Part shown: positions 15,546-24,690 of the stretch, piece by piece
How positions within the stretch are numbered: the first letter of the stretch is position 1
Layout of the letters: each line of letters begins with the position of its first letter
Source: Mycobacterium sp. OAS707
GTDB lineage: Bacteria; Actinomycetota; Actinomycetes; Mycobacteriales; Mycobacteriaceae
Assembly (NCBI RefSeq): GCF_014873705.1
Contig: NZ_JADBDS010000006.1
Location: 124,001 to 188,000 of the forward strand
DNA length: 64,000 nt
Reading direction: 5' to 3'
Program-made: the position numbers and the translations under genes
The notes under the pieces: model-generated
Seen by the model: only the letters and a program-made list of their open reading frames with translations
Told to the model about the DNA's origin: nothing
Databases searched by the model: none

Positions 15546-18167
15546 GTGCGTGTGACGTGGCCCTTGATCGGTCGCTCAGAAGAGATGCAAACGATCGTCG
15601 CCGCGATTACCGAGCCAGGCCTGGCCGGAATCCTGGTCAGCGGGCCGGCGGGCGTCGGAAAGAGCCGGATCGTGCGCGAAGCCCTGGCGTCGGTCGCCAA
15701 ACAGGGCTTCGAAGCGCGGTGGGCGGTCGGCACGATGTCGGCGCGCAAGCTTCCGCTCGGCGCGTTCGCACCGTGGACGGGGTCGGCGAGCAGCGATCGC
15801 CTGCAGCTCGTGCGCGGCGTGATCGACTCGGTGACGGCAGCGCCGCCCGGTACCACGGTTGTGCTCGGCGTCGATGACGTGCATCTGCTCGACGAACTGT
15901 CGACATTCGTGGTGCATCAGATCGTGCAGCGCGAGGCCGCCAAGGTCGTGCTCACGGTGCGCGAAGGCGAACGCGTCCCGACCGAGATATACGAGATATG
16001 GCGCGGCGGCCAGTTCGACCGGCTGGACCTGCAACCACTTTCTGCCGACGACGTCGGCGCGCTGTTGACGGCGGCGTTGGACGGGCCGGTGGATCCCGAC
16101 GCGGCCAAGCGGCTGTGGAAGCTCACGCGCGGGAACGCGTTGTATCTGCGCAACATCGTCGAGCAGGAAATCGCAGACGGCCGAATCCAGCAGCAGAACG
16201 GCTTTTGGCAGTGGATCGGTGAACCGACCATGCCGCGGGGATTGATCGAACTGATCGAATCCCGGTTCAGCGGCCTGTCGCAACCGGTCGGCGAGGTGAT
16301 CGACGCGCTGGCGGTCGGAGAGCCGCTCGAGATGAAGACGCTGCGACGGATCGCCGATCCTGACGCCATCGAAGAAGCCCAGGTTCGCGAGCTGATCACC
16401 GTCGACGAGCTCGACAGCGAACTCGAAGTCAGACTGGCGCATCCGCTCTACGGCGAGGTGCGCCGATCTCGATCCCCGGAAACCAGGCTGCGACGACTTC
16501 GCGGACAGGTCGCGGCCGAACTCGCATCGTCGCCTGGCAGCGACGAGATGGGCACCGTGGTGCGCCGGGCCTCGCTGATCCTCGACTCCGACCTGCCGCC
16601 CGACGCCGATCTGTTGCTCAAGGCGGCAGGTGGCGCGGTATGGGCAGGCGATCTCCGGCTAGCCGATCGACTCGCCAAGGCAGCGATCCGCGCTGGCGGC
16701 TCACCGCGCGCGTATTTCCTTCGCGCACATGCGTTGTCATGGTTCCCCGCCGGCGAGGAGGCTGAAGCCGTGCTGGCCGAACTCGCCGGCTTGGAGCTGA
16801 ACGACGACGACCGCGGCCGGCTCGCCTACATGCGCGCGCTCAACATGCTGTGGGCTTCGGGCGATGCCGAACGCGCTAAAGACATCATCGACGAAGCGGC
16901 ACAAGGCACTTCACCTCGGATGTGGATCGACGCCTTCCTCACTGTGTACTGGTTTGCGCTGGATCAGCCGCAGGAAGCGTTGAAGACCGCGAAAAGCCTT
17001 GTGCTGGAAGAGCTGCCGGCCGTCGCGGGGACCGAGACGGCATGGGCGCTCGCGGTGATACTCGCAGACGCCGGACGGACGGGCGAGGCAGTAGCCGCGG
17101 CGAACACCGGATACGCCATCGCGTCCCGCTTCTTCGACTCGCCGCAGATGCGCTTCAACATCGCCGACGCGCATGTCAGCGCCTTGCTGTTGGCGGGCGA
17201 AATCGATGACGGCCTCGCAGAGGCGCAGCGTGTGCGCGAGCAGGGCGCCGAGATGCCAGGGGCGATGCAGCTGGTCGGCACGGCGATCGCGGGTCGGGCC
17301 GCGCTTTTTGCGGGCAGGCTCGAGGAGGCATGCGCATTGTTGGGCACCGCGGCGCCTGCGTTGTCCGCATCGGGTAACGAAATGGGCTGGGGCTACCGCT
17401 ATCACATCCCTTATGCGATCGCGCTTGCGATGCGGGGTTCGACAGATGAGGCCGCCGCGGTGCTGGCGTCCCTCGAGAAGACGCGTCGCCCATTCCGCGG
17501 CCTGGACTACGAGCGCAGCCTGGCCCGCGGATGGCTGGCGGCCGGGCAAGGTGCGGTCACCGAAGCGATCGCCACGATGTTGTCGGCTGCCGAAACCGCC
17601 GCGGCCAAGGAACAGTTCGCCGCCGAGTTGCTGTGTCTGCAGACCGCCGCGCAGTTCGGGGATCACTCCGCCGTGTCGCGACTGAACGAGCTCGCCTCGA
17701 TCGTGGAGGGGCCGCGAGCGCCGCTGGTGGCCCGCTTCGCGGCCGCGCTCTGCCCCGTCGATGGCACCGAATTGGAGGCGTTGTCAAAGGAATTCGAGAA
17801 CATGGGCGATCTCGTCGCTGCCGTCGACGCGGCCGCCCACGCATGTCTGGCGTTCCGCGAGGGCGATCTCAGGGGGTCGGCACTGCGGTGTTCGTCGCGG
17901 GCAGAGTCGCTGGCGAAGCGATGCGGCGTCAGCACACCGACGCTGCGCGAGGTCAGCGAACCGTTGCCGCTCACCGGGCGTGAGCGCGAGATCGTCAGTC
18001 TGCTCCGATACGGCTATTCGACGCGCGAGGTTGCCGAGCGGCTCTGTGTTTCGGCACGCACCGTGGAAGGCCACGTCTACCGGGCGATGACCAAGACGGG
18101 GGCGGCGACCCGGGAAGAGCTCATCAGAATGGTGTTCCCCGACTGGGAAGGCCCAAGCGGCTCGTAG
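15546..18167 (+). CDS. Large ATP-binding LuxR-family regulator (LAL-like)
   Basis: An 873-residue regulator with an N-terminal AAA/STAND ATPase and a C-terminal LuxR helix-turn-helix. The Walker A GPAGVGKS is at 33-40 and the Walker B is VVLGVDDVHLLDE; the middle (about 370-800) is helical and repeat-like. The C-terminus has LTGREREIVSLLRYGYSTRE and CVSARTVEGHVYRAMTKTGA, the DNA-binding domain. Such proteins use ATP and ligand binding to activate nearby genes. GTG at 15546 is fixed by the leaderless TAGGCT-N7 signal. It is inserted between the tap and Rv1257c orthologues, which are adjacent in the recalled H37Rv order, so it could control tap or the downstream oxidase and P450; that is inference. 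Confidence 0.9.
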   Translation: MRVTWPLIGRSEEMQTIVAAITEPGLAGILVSGPAGVGKSRIVREALASVAKQGFEARWAVGTMSARKLPLGAFAPWTGSASSDRLQLVRGVIDSVTAAPPGTTVVLGVDDVHLLDELSTFVVHQIVQREAAKVVLTVREGERVPTEIYEIWRGGQFDRLDLQPLSADDVGALLTAALDGPVDPDAAKRLWKLTRGNALYLRNIVEQEIADGRIQQQNGFWQWIGEPTMPRGLIELIESRFSGLSQPVGEVIDALAVGEPLEMKTLRRIADPDAIEEAQVRELITVDELDSELEVRLAHPLYGEVRRSRSPETRLRRLRGQVAAELASSPGSDEMGTVVRRASLILDSDLPPDADLLLKAAGGAVWAGDLRLADRLAKAAIRAGGSPRAYFLRAHALSWFPAGEEAEAVLAELAGLELNDDDRGRLAYMRALNMLWASGDAERAKDIIDEAAQGTSPRMWIDAFLTVYWFALDQPQEALKTAKSLVLEELPAVAGTETAWALAVILADAGRTGEAVAAANTGYAIASRFFDSPQMRFNIADAHVSALLLAGEIDDGLAEAQRVREQGAEMPGAMQLVGTAIAGRAALFAGRLEEACALLGTAAPALSASGNEMGWGYRYHIPYAIALAMRGSTDEAAAVLASLEKTRRPFRGLDYERSLARGWLAAGQGAVTEAIATMLSAAETAAAKEQFAAELLCLQTAAQFGDHSAVSRLNELASIVEGPRAPLVARFAAALCPVDGTELEALSKEFENMGDLVAAVDAAAHACLAFREGDLRGSALRCSSRAESLAKRCGVSTPTLREVSEPLPLTGREREIVSLLRYGYSTREVAERLCVSARTVEGHVYRAMTKTGAATREELIRMVFPDWEGPSGS

Positions 18168-18176
18168 CATCGACTT

Positions 18177-19541
18177 ATGAGTGAGGCACTGGCGAGTCTG
18201 ATCGCCGAACTGCCCGACGGTGTCGTCGTCACCGACCCCGACATCCTGGCGTCCTACCGCCAGGACCGTGCCCTTGACCCGAGTGCAGGCACGGCCCTTG
18301 CCGTGGTGCGGCCGCGACGAACCGAAGAAGTCCAGACCGTGATGCGCTGGGCGTCACGGCACCGGATCGCCGTCGTTCCCCGTGGCATGGGCACCGGGCT
18401 TTCCGGCGGCGCCACGGCGCTGACCGGCGGCATCGTGCTGAGCACCGAGAAGATGCGCGACATCACCGTCGATCCCGTGACGCGCACGGCCGTCGCACAG
18501 CCCGGGCTGTTGAACGCCGAGGTGAAGAAGACGGTCGCCTCCTACGGGCTGTGGTATCCGCCGGATCCGTCGTCGTTCGAGATCTGCAGTATCGGCGGCA
18601 ACATCGCGACCAACGCGGGCGGGCTGTGCTGCGTGAAATACGGAGTCACCACCGACTACGTGCTGGGTCTTCAGGTCGTGCTGGCCGACGGGACCGCGGT
18701 GCGCCTCGGCGGCCCACGGCTGAAGGATGTCGCGGGGCTGTCGCTGACCAAGCTGTTCGTCGGCAGCGAGGGCACGCTTGGGATCATCACCGAGGTGACA
18801 CTGCGGCTGCTGCCGCCGCAGCACGTGGCTTCCACTGTCGTAGCGACGTTCGACTCGGTGGAAGCGGCGGCCGGTGCTGTCGTGTCGATCACCGGCAAGA
18901 TCCGGCCCTCGATGCTGGAGTTCATGGATGCCGCGGCGATCAACGCGGTCGAGGACAAACTGCGCATGGGGTTGGACCGGTCTGCGGCGGCGATGATGGT
19001 GGCGGCCACCGACGACCGCGGGCCGTCTGGCGTCGAGGACGCCGAGTTCATGGCGACGGTGTTCACCGAACATGGTGCGAAGGAAGTGTTTTCGACGTCC
19101 GACCCGGAAGAGGGCGAGGCGTTCGTCGCCGCCCGCCGCTTCGCGATCCCCGCGGTCGAGGCCAAGGGCTCGCTGCTGCTCGAGGACGTCGGCGTCCCGC
19201 TGCCCGCACTGGCCGACCTGGTCGGCGGCGTGGCCAAGATCGCCGCGAACCACGACTTGATGATCTCGGTGATCGCGCATGCCGGCGACGGCAACACCCA
19301 TCCGCTGATCGTCTACGACCCCGCCGATGCGGCGATGGCCGAACGGGCCCAGAAAGCGTTCGGCGAGATCATGGATCTCGCGGTCGGGCTGGGCGGGACG
19401 ATAACCGGCGAACACGGCGTCGGTCGGCTGAAACGGCCATGGCTGGCGGGCCAGCTCGGGCCGGAGGCGATGGAGCTCAACCAGCGGATCAAGCGGGCGC
19501 TCGATCCCGACGGCATCCTCAACCCTGGCGCGGCAATCTGA
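18177..19541 (+). CDS. FAD-linked oxidase, GlcD/D-lactate dehydrogenase type (Rv1257c-type)
   Basis: A 454-residue FAD flavoprotein of the VAO/PCMH fold, predicted to oxidise a 2-hydroxyacid such as glycolate or D-lactate. The FAD-binding N-terminal half contains VVPRGMGTGLSGGATALTGG and SIGGNIATNAGGLCCVKYG; the C-terminal oxidase half has IAHAGDGNTHPLI and GTITGEHGVGRLK. The substrate is not proven. The start ATG is six bases after TAGCAT, which overlaps the preceding stop and could give a leaderless transcript. A second, different member of this fold lies at 33817-35166. Confidence 0.9.
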   Translation: MSEALASLIAELPDGVVVTDPDILASYRQDRALDPSAGTALAVVRPRRTEEVQTVMRWASRHRIAVVPRGMGTGLSGGATALTGGIVLSTEKMRDITVDPVTRTAVAQPGLLNAEVKKTVASYGLWYPPDPSSFEICSIGGNIATNAGGLCCVKYGVTTDYVLGLQVVLADGTAVRLGGPRLKDVAGLSLTKLFVGSEGTLGIITEVTLRLLPPQHVASTVVATFDSVEAAAGAVVSITGKIRPSMLEFMDAAAINAVEDKLRMGLDRSAAAMMVAATDDRGPSGVEDAEFMATVFTEHGAKEVFSTSDPEEGEAFVAARRFAIPAVEAKGSLLLEDVGVPLPALADLVGGVAKIAANHDLMISVIAHAGDGNTHPLIVYDPADAAMAERAQKAFGEIMDLAVGLGGTITGEHGVGRLKRPWLAGQLGPEAMELNQRIKRALDPDGILNPGAAI

Positions 19542-19550
19542 CCGCGGCTA

Positions 19551-19580
19551 TTGACACGATCTGGGTGCGTGTCGTACCAA
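19551..19580 (+). promoter_or_regulatory. Promoter of the P450 gene with embedded palindrome
   Basis: TTGACA (19551-19556), an 18-base spacer and TACCAA (19575-19580) form a good housekeeping-type promoter, followed six bases later by the ATG at 19587. Within the spacer GACACG (19553-19558) and CGTGTC (19568-19573) are a perfect inverted repeat, a candidate operator for the TetR regulator encoded at 20828-21412. Confidence 0.6.
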
Positions 19581-19586
19581 TGAGAC

Positions 19587-20828
19587 ATGACAGCCACTCT
19601 GTCTCACGGCTCGCCCGTCCGGTTTCAGCTCGCTGACGCCGATACCTGGCCCAACCCGTGGCCGATGTATCAGGCCCTGCGCGATCACGACCCTGTCCAC
19701 CACGTGGTGCCCCCTGACCAGCCCGACCACGATTACTGGGTGCTGTCGCGGCATGCCGACGTTTGGGAGGCGGCACGCGACAACGAGACCTTCTCGTCGG
19801 CGCAGGGCCTGACGATCAATTACGGCGAACTCGAACTGATCGGCCTGCAGGACAATCCGCCGTTCGTGATGCAGGACCCACCGGTCCACACCGAGTTCCG
19901 CAAGCTGGTGGCCCGCGGTTTCACCCCGCGGCAGGTCGAGGCCGTCGAACCGAAGGTTCGTGAATTCGTCGTCGAACGCATCGAACGGCTGCGCGCCAAC
20001 GGCGGCGGCGACATCGTCGCCGAGTTGTTCAAGCCGCTGCCCTCGATGGTGGTCGCGCACTATCTCGGGGTTCCTGAGGAGGATCGCAACCAGTTCGACG
20101 GTTGGACCGAGGCGATCGTCGCCGCCAACACCACCTCCGGTGGTGTCGCCGGAGCGCTGGGCGGGCTCGGCGACGCGCTCGGCGAGATGATGGGCTACTT
20201 CACCTCGTTGATCGAGCGACGCCGCGTTGAGCCCGAGGACGACACCGTGTCGCATCTGGTGGCCGCCGGTATCGGCGCCGACGGCGACATCGCGGGTGTG
20301 CTGTCGATCCTGGCGTTCACGTTCACGATGGTCACCGGCGGAAACGACACCACGACCGGAATGCTCGGCGGCACAGTGCAATTGCTTCACCAACGACCCG
20401 ACCAGCGGCAGCTGCTGGTGGCTGAGCCGGAGCTGATCCCCGACGCCATTGACGAGTTTCTGCGGCTGACGTCGCCGGTTCAAGGTCTGGCCCGCACCAC
20501 CACCCGCGACGTCACTGTCGGCGACACCACGATCCCCGCCGACCGCAAGGTGCTGCTGCTCTACGGGTCGGCCAACCGCGACGAGCGTGAATTCGGCGAC
20601 GACGCAGCCGAACTCGACGTGCGGCGGCGACCGCGCAACATCATGACGTTCAGCCACGGCGCGCACTTCTGTCTCGGCGCCGCGGCGGCCCGCATGCAGT
20701 CGCGAGTCGCGCTGACGGAGCTGTTGGCGCGCTGCCCCGATTTCGAGGTCGACGAGTCCGGAATCGTCTGGGCCGGCGGCAGTTACGTGCGTCGCCCGCT
20801 GTCGGTGCCGTTCCGGGTGAGCTCCTGA
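19587..20828 (+). CDS. cyp130: Cytochrome P450, CYP130-like
   Basis: Haem monooxygenase of 413 residues. The haem-binding loop FSHGAHFCLGAAAARMQ has the cysteine ligand at residue 362; the I-helix oxygen-binding motif is TGGNDTTT (about 249-256), with Gly-Asn in place of the more usual Ala-Gly before the acid/Thr pair, and the K-helix ExxR is EFLR. Its place between the Rv1257c-type oxidase and a TetR regulator matches H37Rv cyp130 (Rv1256c). The natural substrate is unknown. The promoter directly upstream predicts a leaderless message. The stop overlaps the next start (TGATG), so it is coupled to the TetR gene. Confidence 0.88.
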   Translation: MTATLSHGSPVRFQLADADTWPNPWPMYQALRDHDPVHHVVPPDQPDHDYWVLSRHADVWEAARDNETFSSAQGLTINYGELELIGLQDNPPFVMQDPPVHTEFRKLVARGFTPRQVEAVEPKVREFVVERIERLRANGGGDIVAELFKPLPSMVVAHYLGVPEEDRNQFDGWTEAIVAANTTSGGVAGALGGLGDALGEMMGYFTSLIERRRVEPEDDTVSHLVAAGIGADGDIAGVLSILAFTFTMVTGGNDTTTGMLGGTVQLLHQRPDQRQLLVAEPELIPDAIDEFLRLTSPVQGLARTTTRDVTVGDTTIPADRKVLLLYGSANRDEREFGDDAAELDVRRRPRNIMTFSHGAHFCLGAAAARMQSRVALTELLARCPDFEVDESGIVWAGGSYVRRPLSVPFRVSS

Positions 20829-21412
20829 TGGCCGGTGACTGGCTCGCGGCGCAGCGCACCGAGGTGGCCGCCGACCGAATCCTCGACGCTGCGGGCGAGC
20901 TGTTCGCACAACAAGAAGCCGCGACCGTCGGCATGCACGAAATCGCTTCGGCCGCAGGATGCTCGCGCGCCACCCTGTACCGGTACTTCGAAAACCGTGA
21001 AGCGCTCTACACCGCCTATGTACACCGCGAGGCCTACCGGCTGTATCGCGAGATGACCGAACAGATCAACTCGTTGGCGGACCCGCGGGAGCGGTTGATC
21101 GAGGGCATGATGGCCTCGATGCGCAACGTCCGCGAAAGCCCAGCGCTCGCATCGTGGTTCGCCACCACTCAACGGCCGATCGGCGCGGAGATGGCCGAGC
21201 AGTCCGAGGTGATCAGGGCGTTGACGGAGGCCTTCGTGATCTCGCTGGCACCCGACGACCCCGAAGTGGTGGCGCACCGGGCCCGCTGGTTGGTGCGGGT
21301 GATGACGTCGCTGTTCCTGTTTCCCGGACACGACGAGGCCGACGAGCGCGCGATGCTCGAGGAGTTCGTCGTGCCGATGGTGGTGCCGAACCAACCCGAG
21401 CGGACGGGCTGA
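20828..21412 (+). CDS. TetR-family regulator (Rv1255c-type)
   Basis: A 194-residue repressor with an N-terminal helix-turn-helix (about 10-57; VGMHEIASAAGCSRATLYRY) and a C-terminal ligand-binding domain. It overlaps the P450 stop by one base and is surely co-transcribed with it. TetR proteins often repress their own operon, and a palindrome lies in the P450 promoter, so autoregulation with the P450 substrate as inducer is a reasonable inference. It ends three bases before the convergent sulfatase stop. Confidence 0.9.
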   Translation: MAGDWLAAQRTEVAADRILDAAGELFAQQEAATVGMHEIASAAGCSRATLYRYFENREALYTAYVHREAYRLYREMTEQINSLADPRERLIEGMMASMRNVRESPALASWFATTQRPIGAEMAEQSEVIRALTEAFVISLAPDDPEVVAHRARWLVRVMTSLFLFPGHDEADERAMLEEFVVPMVVPNQPERTG

Positions 21413-21415
21413 CGT

Positions 21416-23791
21416 TTACTGCCGCGCCATCGCGATGCGGAAGCGCTCGTCCGGCTCGATGTAGTGCTCGGCGGCCTTGGCGTCATCGCCGAGATCGATT
21501 CGCACCCATCCGATCTTGCCGGTGAATCTGCTGTTGTGGGCGGTGTAGTCCGGACTGACGGTGGTGCCGGTCTCGTTGCCGACGTCGGTGGTTTCGTCGG
21601 CGGAGAAGATGAAGCCCTGGGTTTGATCGACGCGACCCTTGCCTACTTCCTTGCCGTCGTAGTACAGGGTGACGTCACCGCCCTTGCCCATGCCTCCGCC
21701 GTCGTAGGCGAACTCCATGCGCACTTGGGTCGTTCCGGTCGGAACGGGCTCTGCGGCTTCGATATCGAATGACTTGATGCCCAACACGTTGTAGTGGAAC
21801 TTGGCCCGACCGTCTTTGGCGTAGAGGCTCCACCCGCCGAATCGGCCACCTTGGGCGATGATCACGCCCTGTACGCCCTCTGGCGGAACCTCCACTTCGG
21901 AGGTGACCGCGAAGGACTTGTTCTTGATGTCGACAACGCTGTTCTCCGACAAGCGGCCCATGCCGGCGAAGAGAAGCTGGGAATTGCCCTTGATCAGTGT
22001 CGGCCTGCCTGCCGACGTCGGGTTGATGCGTTCGATCTGTCGGTCATCGAGCGGTAACACGTTGTACTTGACCGCTTCGATCAGCCAAAGCCGTTGCAGC
22101 TCATGCAGTTTGTCGGGATTCTCCCTGGAAAGATCCTTGGACTGCGTCCAGTCGGTGTTGCCGTCGTAGAGTTCCCAGACGTCGTCGTCGAAGGCGGGCA
22201 TGGCCGCCCCACCCATCTCCCATGGTGTGCGGTGCTTGGTCACCGCGCTCCAGCCCTTGTGGTAGATGCCCCGGTTGCAGAACATCTCGAAGTACTGGGT
22301 CTCGTGTCGCTCAGGGGCGTCGGCGTCGTTGAAGCTGTACAGCAGGCTGGTGCCCTCGTAAGGGCTCTGCATGACGCCGTTGACGATGGTCGGCTCCGGT
22401 ATTCCGGCTGCCTCCAACACAGTGGGCGCCAGGTCGATGACGTGGGTGAACTGGTTGCGTATGCCGCCCTTGTCGTCGATTCCCTTGGGCCAGTGCACGA
22501 TTGTGCCGTTGCGGGTGCCGCCCCAGTGCGACGCCACCTGCTTGGTCCACTGATAGGGCGTGTCCATCGCCCACGCCCAACCCACCGCGTAGTGGCCGTA
22601 GGACGTCTCACTGCCGAACTCGTCGAGCTTGGAGGCCAGGAACTCGGGCGTCTCGAGGTCGGCCATCCCGTTGAAGTTGGCCATCTCGTTGAACGCACCC
22701 TGCAGCGTGCCTTCTGCGGAAGCACCGTTGTCGCCGATGATCACGTAGACCAGCGTGTCGTCCATTACCGGTTCGAGCGCGTCGAGCAACCGGCCGACGT
22801 GATAGTCAGTGTGCTCCAAAAATGCGGCGTACACCTCCATTTGGCGCTCCAGCGCGGGCTTGAGCGCAGGATCCATTTCGTCCCACGCCGGGATCTCCGC
22901 GTGGCGCGGCGTCAGTACCGCGTCGGGGCCGATGACGCCCAGCTCCTTCTGCCGTTCGAAGGTGATCTCGCGCTGCCGGTCCCAGCCGTGGGCGAACTTT
23001 CCCTTGTACTTGTCGATCCACTCCTTCGGCACATGGTGCGGCGCGTGGGTGGCACCCGGTGCGAAGTACATGAAGAACGGTTTGTCGGGCAGCAGCGCCT
23101 TCTGCTGGCGCACCCAGCTGATCGCCTTGTCCGCCAGGTCCTCGGTGAGGTGATAGCCCTCGGCAGGCGTCTTCGGGGGCTCGATGGGCGTGGTCCCCTC
23201 GTAGAGGGCGGGGTCCCACTGGTTGTTCTCACCGCCGATGAAGCCGTAGAAGTACTCGAATCCGCCTCCGCCAGTAGGCCATGCCGTGAACGGCCCCGCC
23301 GGGCTGGTCTGCCAGACAGGTACCTCGTGGCACTTGCCGAATTGAGCGGTCGAATAGCCGTTGAGCTTGAGCGTCAACGCCAATGGCGCCTTGGTGTTCG
23401 GCAGCACCGAGGTGTATCCCGGTGCCGCAGTCGCGGTCTCGGTGATGTTGCCCATGCCGACCGAATGGTGGTTGCGGCCGGTCAGCAGGGCCTGCCGCGT
23501 CGGCGAGCACAGCGCGGTGGTGTGCAACCGGGTGTACTTCAAGCCGCCGGAGGCGAGCCGTTCGAAATTCGGCGTCTCACACGGACCGCCGAAGGCGCTG
23601 CTCGCGCCGAAGCCCACATCGTCGATGAGGACGACGAGCACGTTCGGGGCCGTCTTCGGCGGCCGCACATCCTTGATAGGCGGATAGCTGGTGTCCGGGT
23701 CCTTGGCGTCGTACGTGGTGAGTCCGACGTGCGCGATGTCGGGGATGGGAAGGATGTCACGCCGGACGGTGTCCGCTGACGAGTTGGGCAT
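21416..23791 (-). CDS. Type I sulfatase (arylsulfatase family)
   Basis: A 791-residue alkaline-phosphatase-superfamily enzyme that hydrolyses sulfate esters. The sulfatase signature CSPTR begins at C95, which must be converted to formylglycine, and continues QALLTGR. Metal-binding acids are D57-D58 (LIDDVGFG) and the DNG motif in VIIGDNGASAEG. The last 200 residues form a separate domain seen in mycobacterial AtsA/AtsD-type proteins, which are also near 787 residues. No signal peptide is seen. The start has GAGAGGA five bases upstream. No formylglycine-generating enzyme is in the window, so activation depends on a gene elsewhere. It is not part of the recalled H37Rv block. Confidence 0.92.
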   Translation of the reverse strand: MPNSSADTVRRDILPIPDIAHVGLTTYDAKDPDTSYPPIKDVRPPKTAPNVLVVLIDDVGFGASSAFGGPCETPNFERLASGGLKYTRLHTTALCSPTRQALLTGRNHHSVGMGNITETATAAPGYTSVLPNTKAPLALTLKLNGYSTAQFGKCHEVPVWQTSPAGPFTAWPTGGGGFEYFYGFIGGENNQWDPALYEGTTPIEPPKTPAEGYHLTEDLADKAISWVRQQKALLPDKPFFMYFAPGATHAPHHVPKEWIDKYKGKFAHGWDRQREITFERQKELGVIGPDAVLTPRHAEIPAWDEMDPALKPALERQMEVYAAFLEHTDYHVGRLLDALEPVMDDTLVYVIIGDNGASAEGTLQGAFNEMANFNGMADLETPEFLASKLDEFGSETSYGHYAVGWAWAMDTPYQWTKQVASHWGGTRNGTIVHWPKGIDDKGGIRNQFTHVIDLAPTVLEAAGIPEPTIVNGVMQSPYEGTSLLYSFNDADAPERHETQYFEMFCNRGIYHKGWSAVTKHRTPWEMGGAAMPAFDDDVWELYDGNTDWTQSKDLSRENPDKLHELQRLWLIEAVKYNVLPLDDRQIERINPTSAGRPTLIKGNSQLLFAGMGRLSENSVVDIKNKSFAVTSEVEVPPEGVQGVIIAQGGRFGGWSLYAKDGRAKFHYNVLGIKSFDIEAAEPVPTGTTQVRMEFAYDGGGMGKGGDVTLYYDGKEVGKGRVDQTQGFIFSADETTDVGNETGTTVSPDYTAHNSRFTGKIGWVRIDLGDDAKAAEHYIEPDERFRIAMARQ

Positions 23792-23867
23792 GGATGTCCT
23801 CTCCGCTCGAACCACGCTGCTTGGGTCCGAGAGGGTCAGACTAGCCGCTCGCCAAGTGATCGATGCG

Positions 23868-24581
23868 TCATGCGACCCAATATGCTTGTGCCTTGATGGA
23901 TTTCCGAGGGATGTTGTAGTCCTCGCGGAAGACCTTGGCGACCGCGCGGGTGGTTCGGTTATCGCATGCGACCCAGCCGAAGTGGTCGGCCGCGTCGAAC
24001 GCCGATGAGCTGACTGCCTGCGTGAGCGCTTCACCGCCGTTCTTGCGGTCAACCCACACCACGTCCGTGCTGCGCGCCACCGGCAGTTGCTTGTCATCGT
24101 CGTGGCCTGCTTCGAGAAACACCTTCGCCGGGGCGTTGCCGATCGCGGTCAGCAACGAGTTGATGGCGGGCAGCGAGGCGGTGTCGCCGACGATGACGTA
24201 GCCCTTGGGCGCGGGCTCGGGCAGCGTGAAGTTGCTGCCGAGCACCGTCACCTCGATGGTGTCGCCGGGTTGCGCGTTTCGAGCCCACCGCGAGGCGACC
24301 CCATCGTGCAGCGCGAACTCGATGTCGACGGTGTCGGTCGCCGGATCCGGGTCGACCAGCGTGTAGCCGCGCTGATGCTGCTTGTCACCGTCGGTGAACC
24401 ACATCCGGATCCACATCGTCGGATGCAGCGGCCGGTCGGTCAGCAAGCCGCCGGCGTCGAAGCTCAGGCGCAGGTAATGCGGTGTGATCTCGCGACGGCC
24501 CGTCACGGTCAGCCGGTAATCACCGGCACGCAGCAGCTTCAGCACCGCGCCCTGAAATCCACGCGACGGCGTGTCCGACAT
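23868..24581 (-). CDS. Siderophore-interacting (ViuB-like) FAD/NAD(P)H reductase
   Basis: A 237-residue ferredoxin-reductase-fold protein of the siderophore-interacting family, which reduces ferric siderophores to release iron. Visible are the FAD-domain segment HPTMWIRMWF with QRGYTLVDPDP, and the NAD(P)-domain segment GYVIVGDTASLPAI; the C-terminus SIKAQAYWV is characteristic. The start is the ATG with GGAAGG seven bases upstream. An IdeR-type iron box lies 24-42 bases before the start, so the gene should be repressed in iron-replete cells. It is separated from the sulfatase by 76 bases; a shared transcript is possible. Confidence 0.88.
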   Translation of the reverse strand: MSDTPSRGFQGAVLKLLRAGDYRLTVTGRREITPHYLRLSFDAGGLLTDRPLHPTMWIRMWFTDGDKQHQRGYTLVDPDPATDTVDIEFALHDGVASRWARNAQPGDTIEVTVLGSNFTLPEPAPKGYVIVGDTASLPAINSLLTAIGNAPAKVFLEAGHDDDKQLPVARSTDVVWVDRKNGGEALTQAVSSSAFDAADHFGWVACDNRTTRAVAKVFREDYNIPRKSIKAQAYWVA

Positions 24582-24604
24582 GAGTAGCCCTTCCTAGCGA
24601 TTTA

Positions 24605-24623
24605 TTAGGAAAGGTTACCCTAA
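24605..24623 (-). promoter_or_regulatory. IdeR iron box
   Basis: The 19-base TTAGGAAAGGTTACCCTAA matches the mycobacterial IdeR consensus (TTAGGTTAGGCTAACCTAA) at 15 of 19 positions by eye. It is placed 23 bases upstream of the siderophore-interacting protein start, suitable for repression by iron-loaded IdeR. Confidence 0.75.
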
Positions 24624-24690
24624 CTCGCGCGAGTGGGCGGCTGTCCGTGTATAGCCGTTGCAGTAGGTCAGTGAAAGCTTGGGCCGCAAG

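Noticed and set aside
22094..23779. A 561-codon frame antisense to the sulfatase
   Set aside because: Sulfatase motifs are complete on the other strand; the antisense frame has Arg/Val/Gly-rich shadow composition and no known domain.
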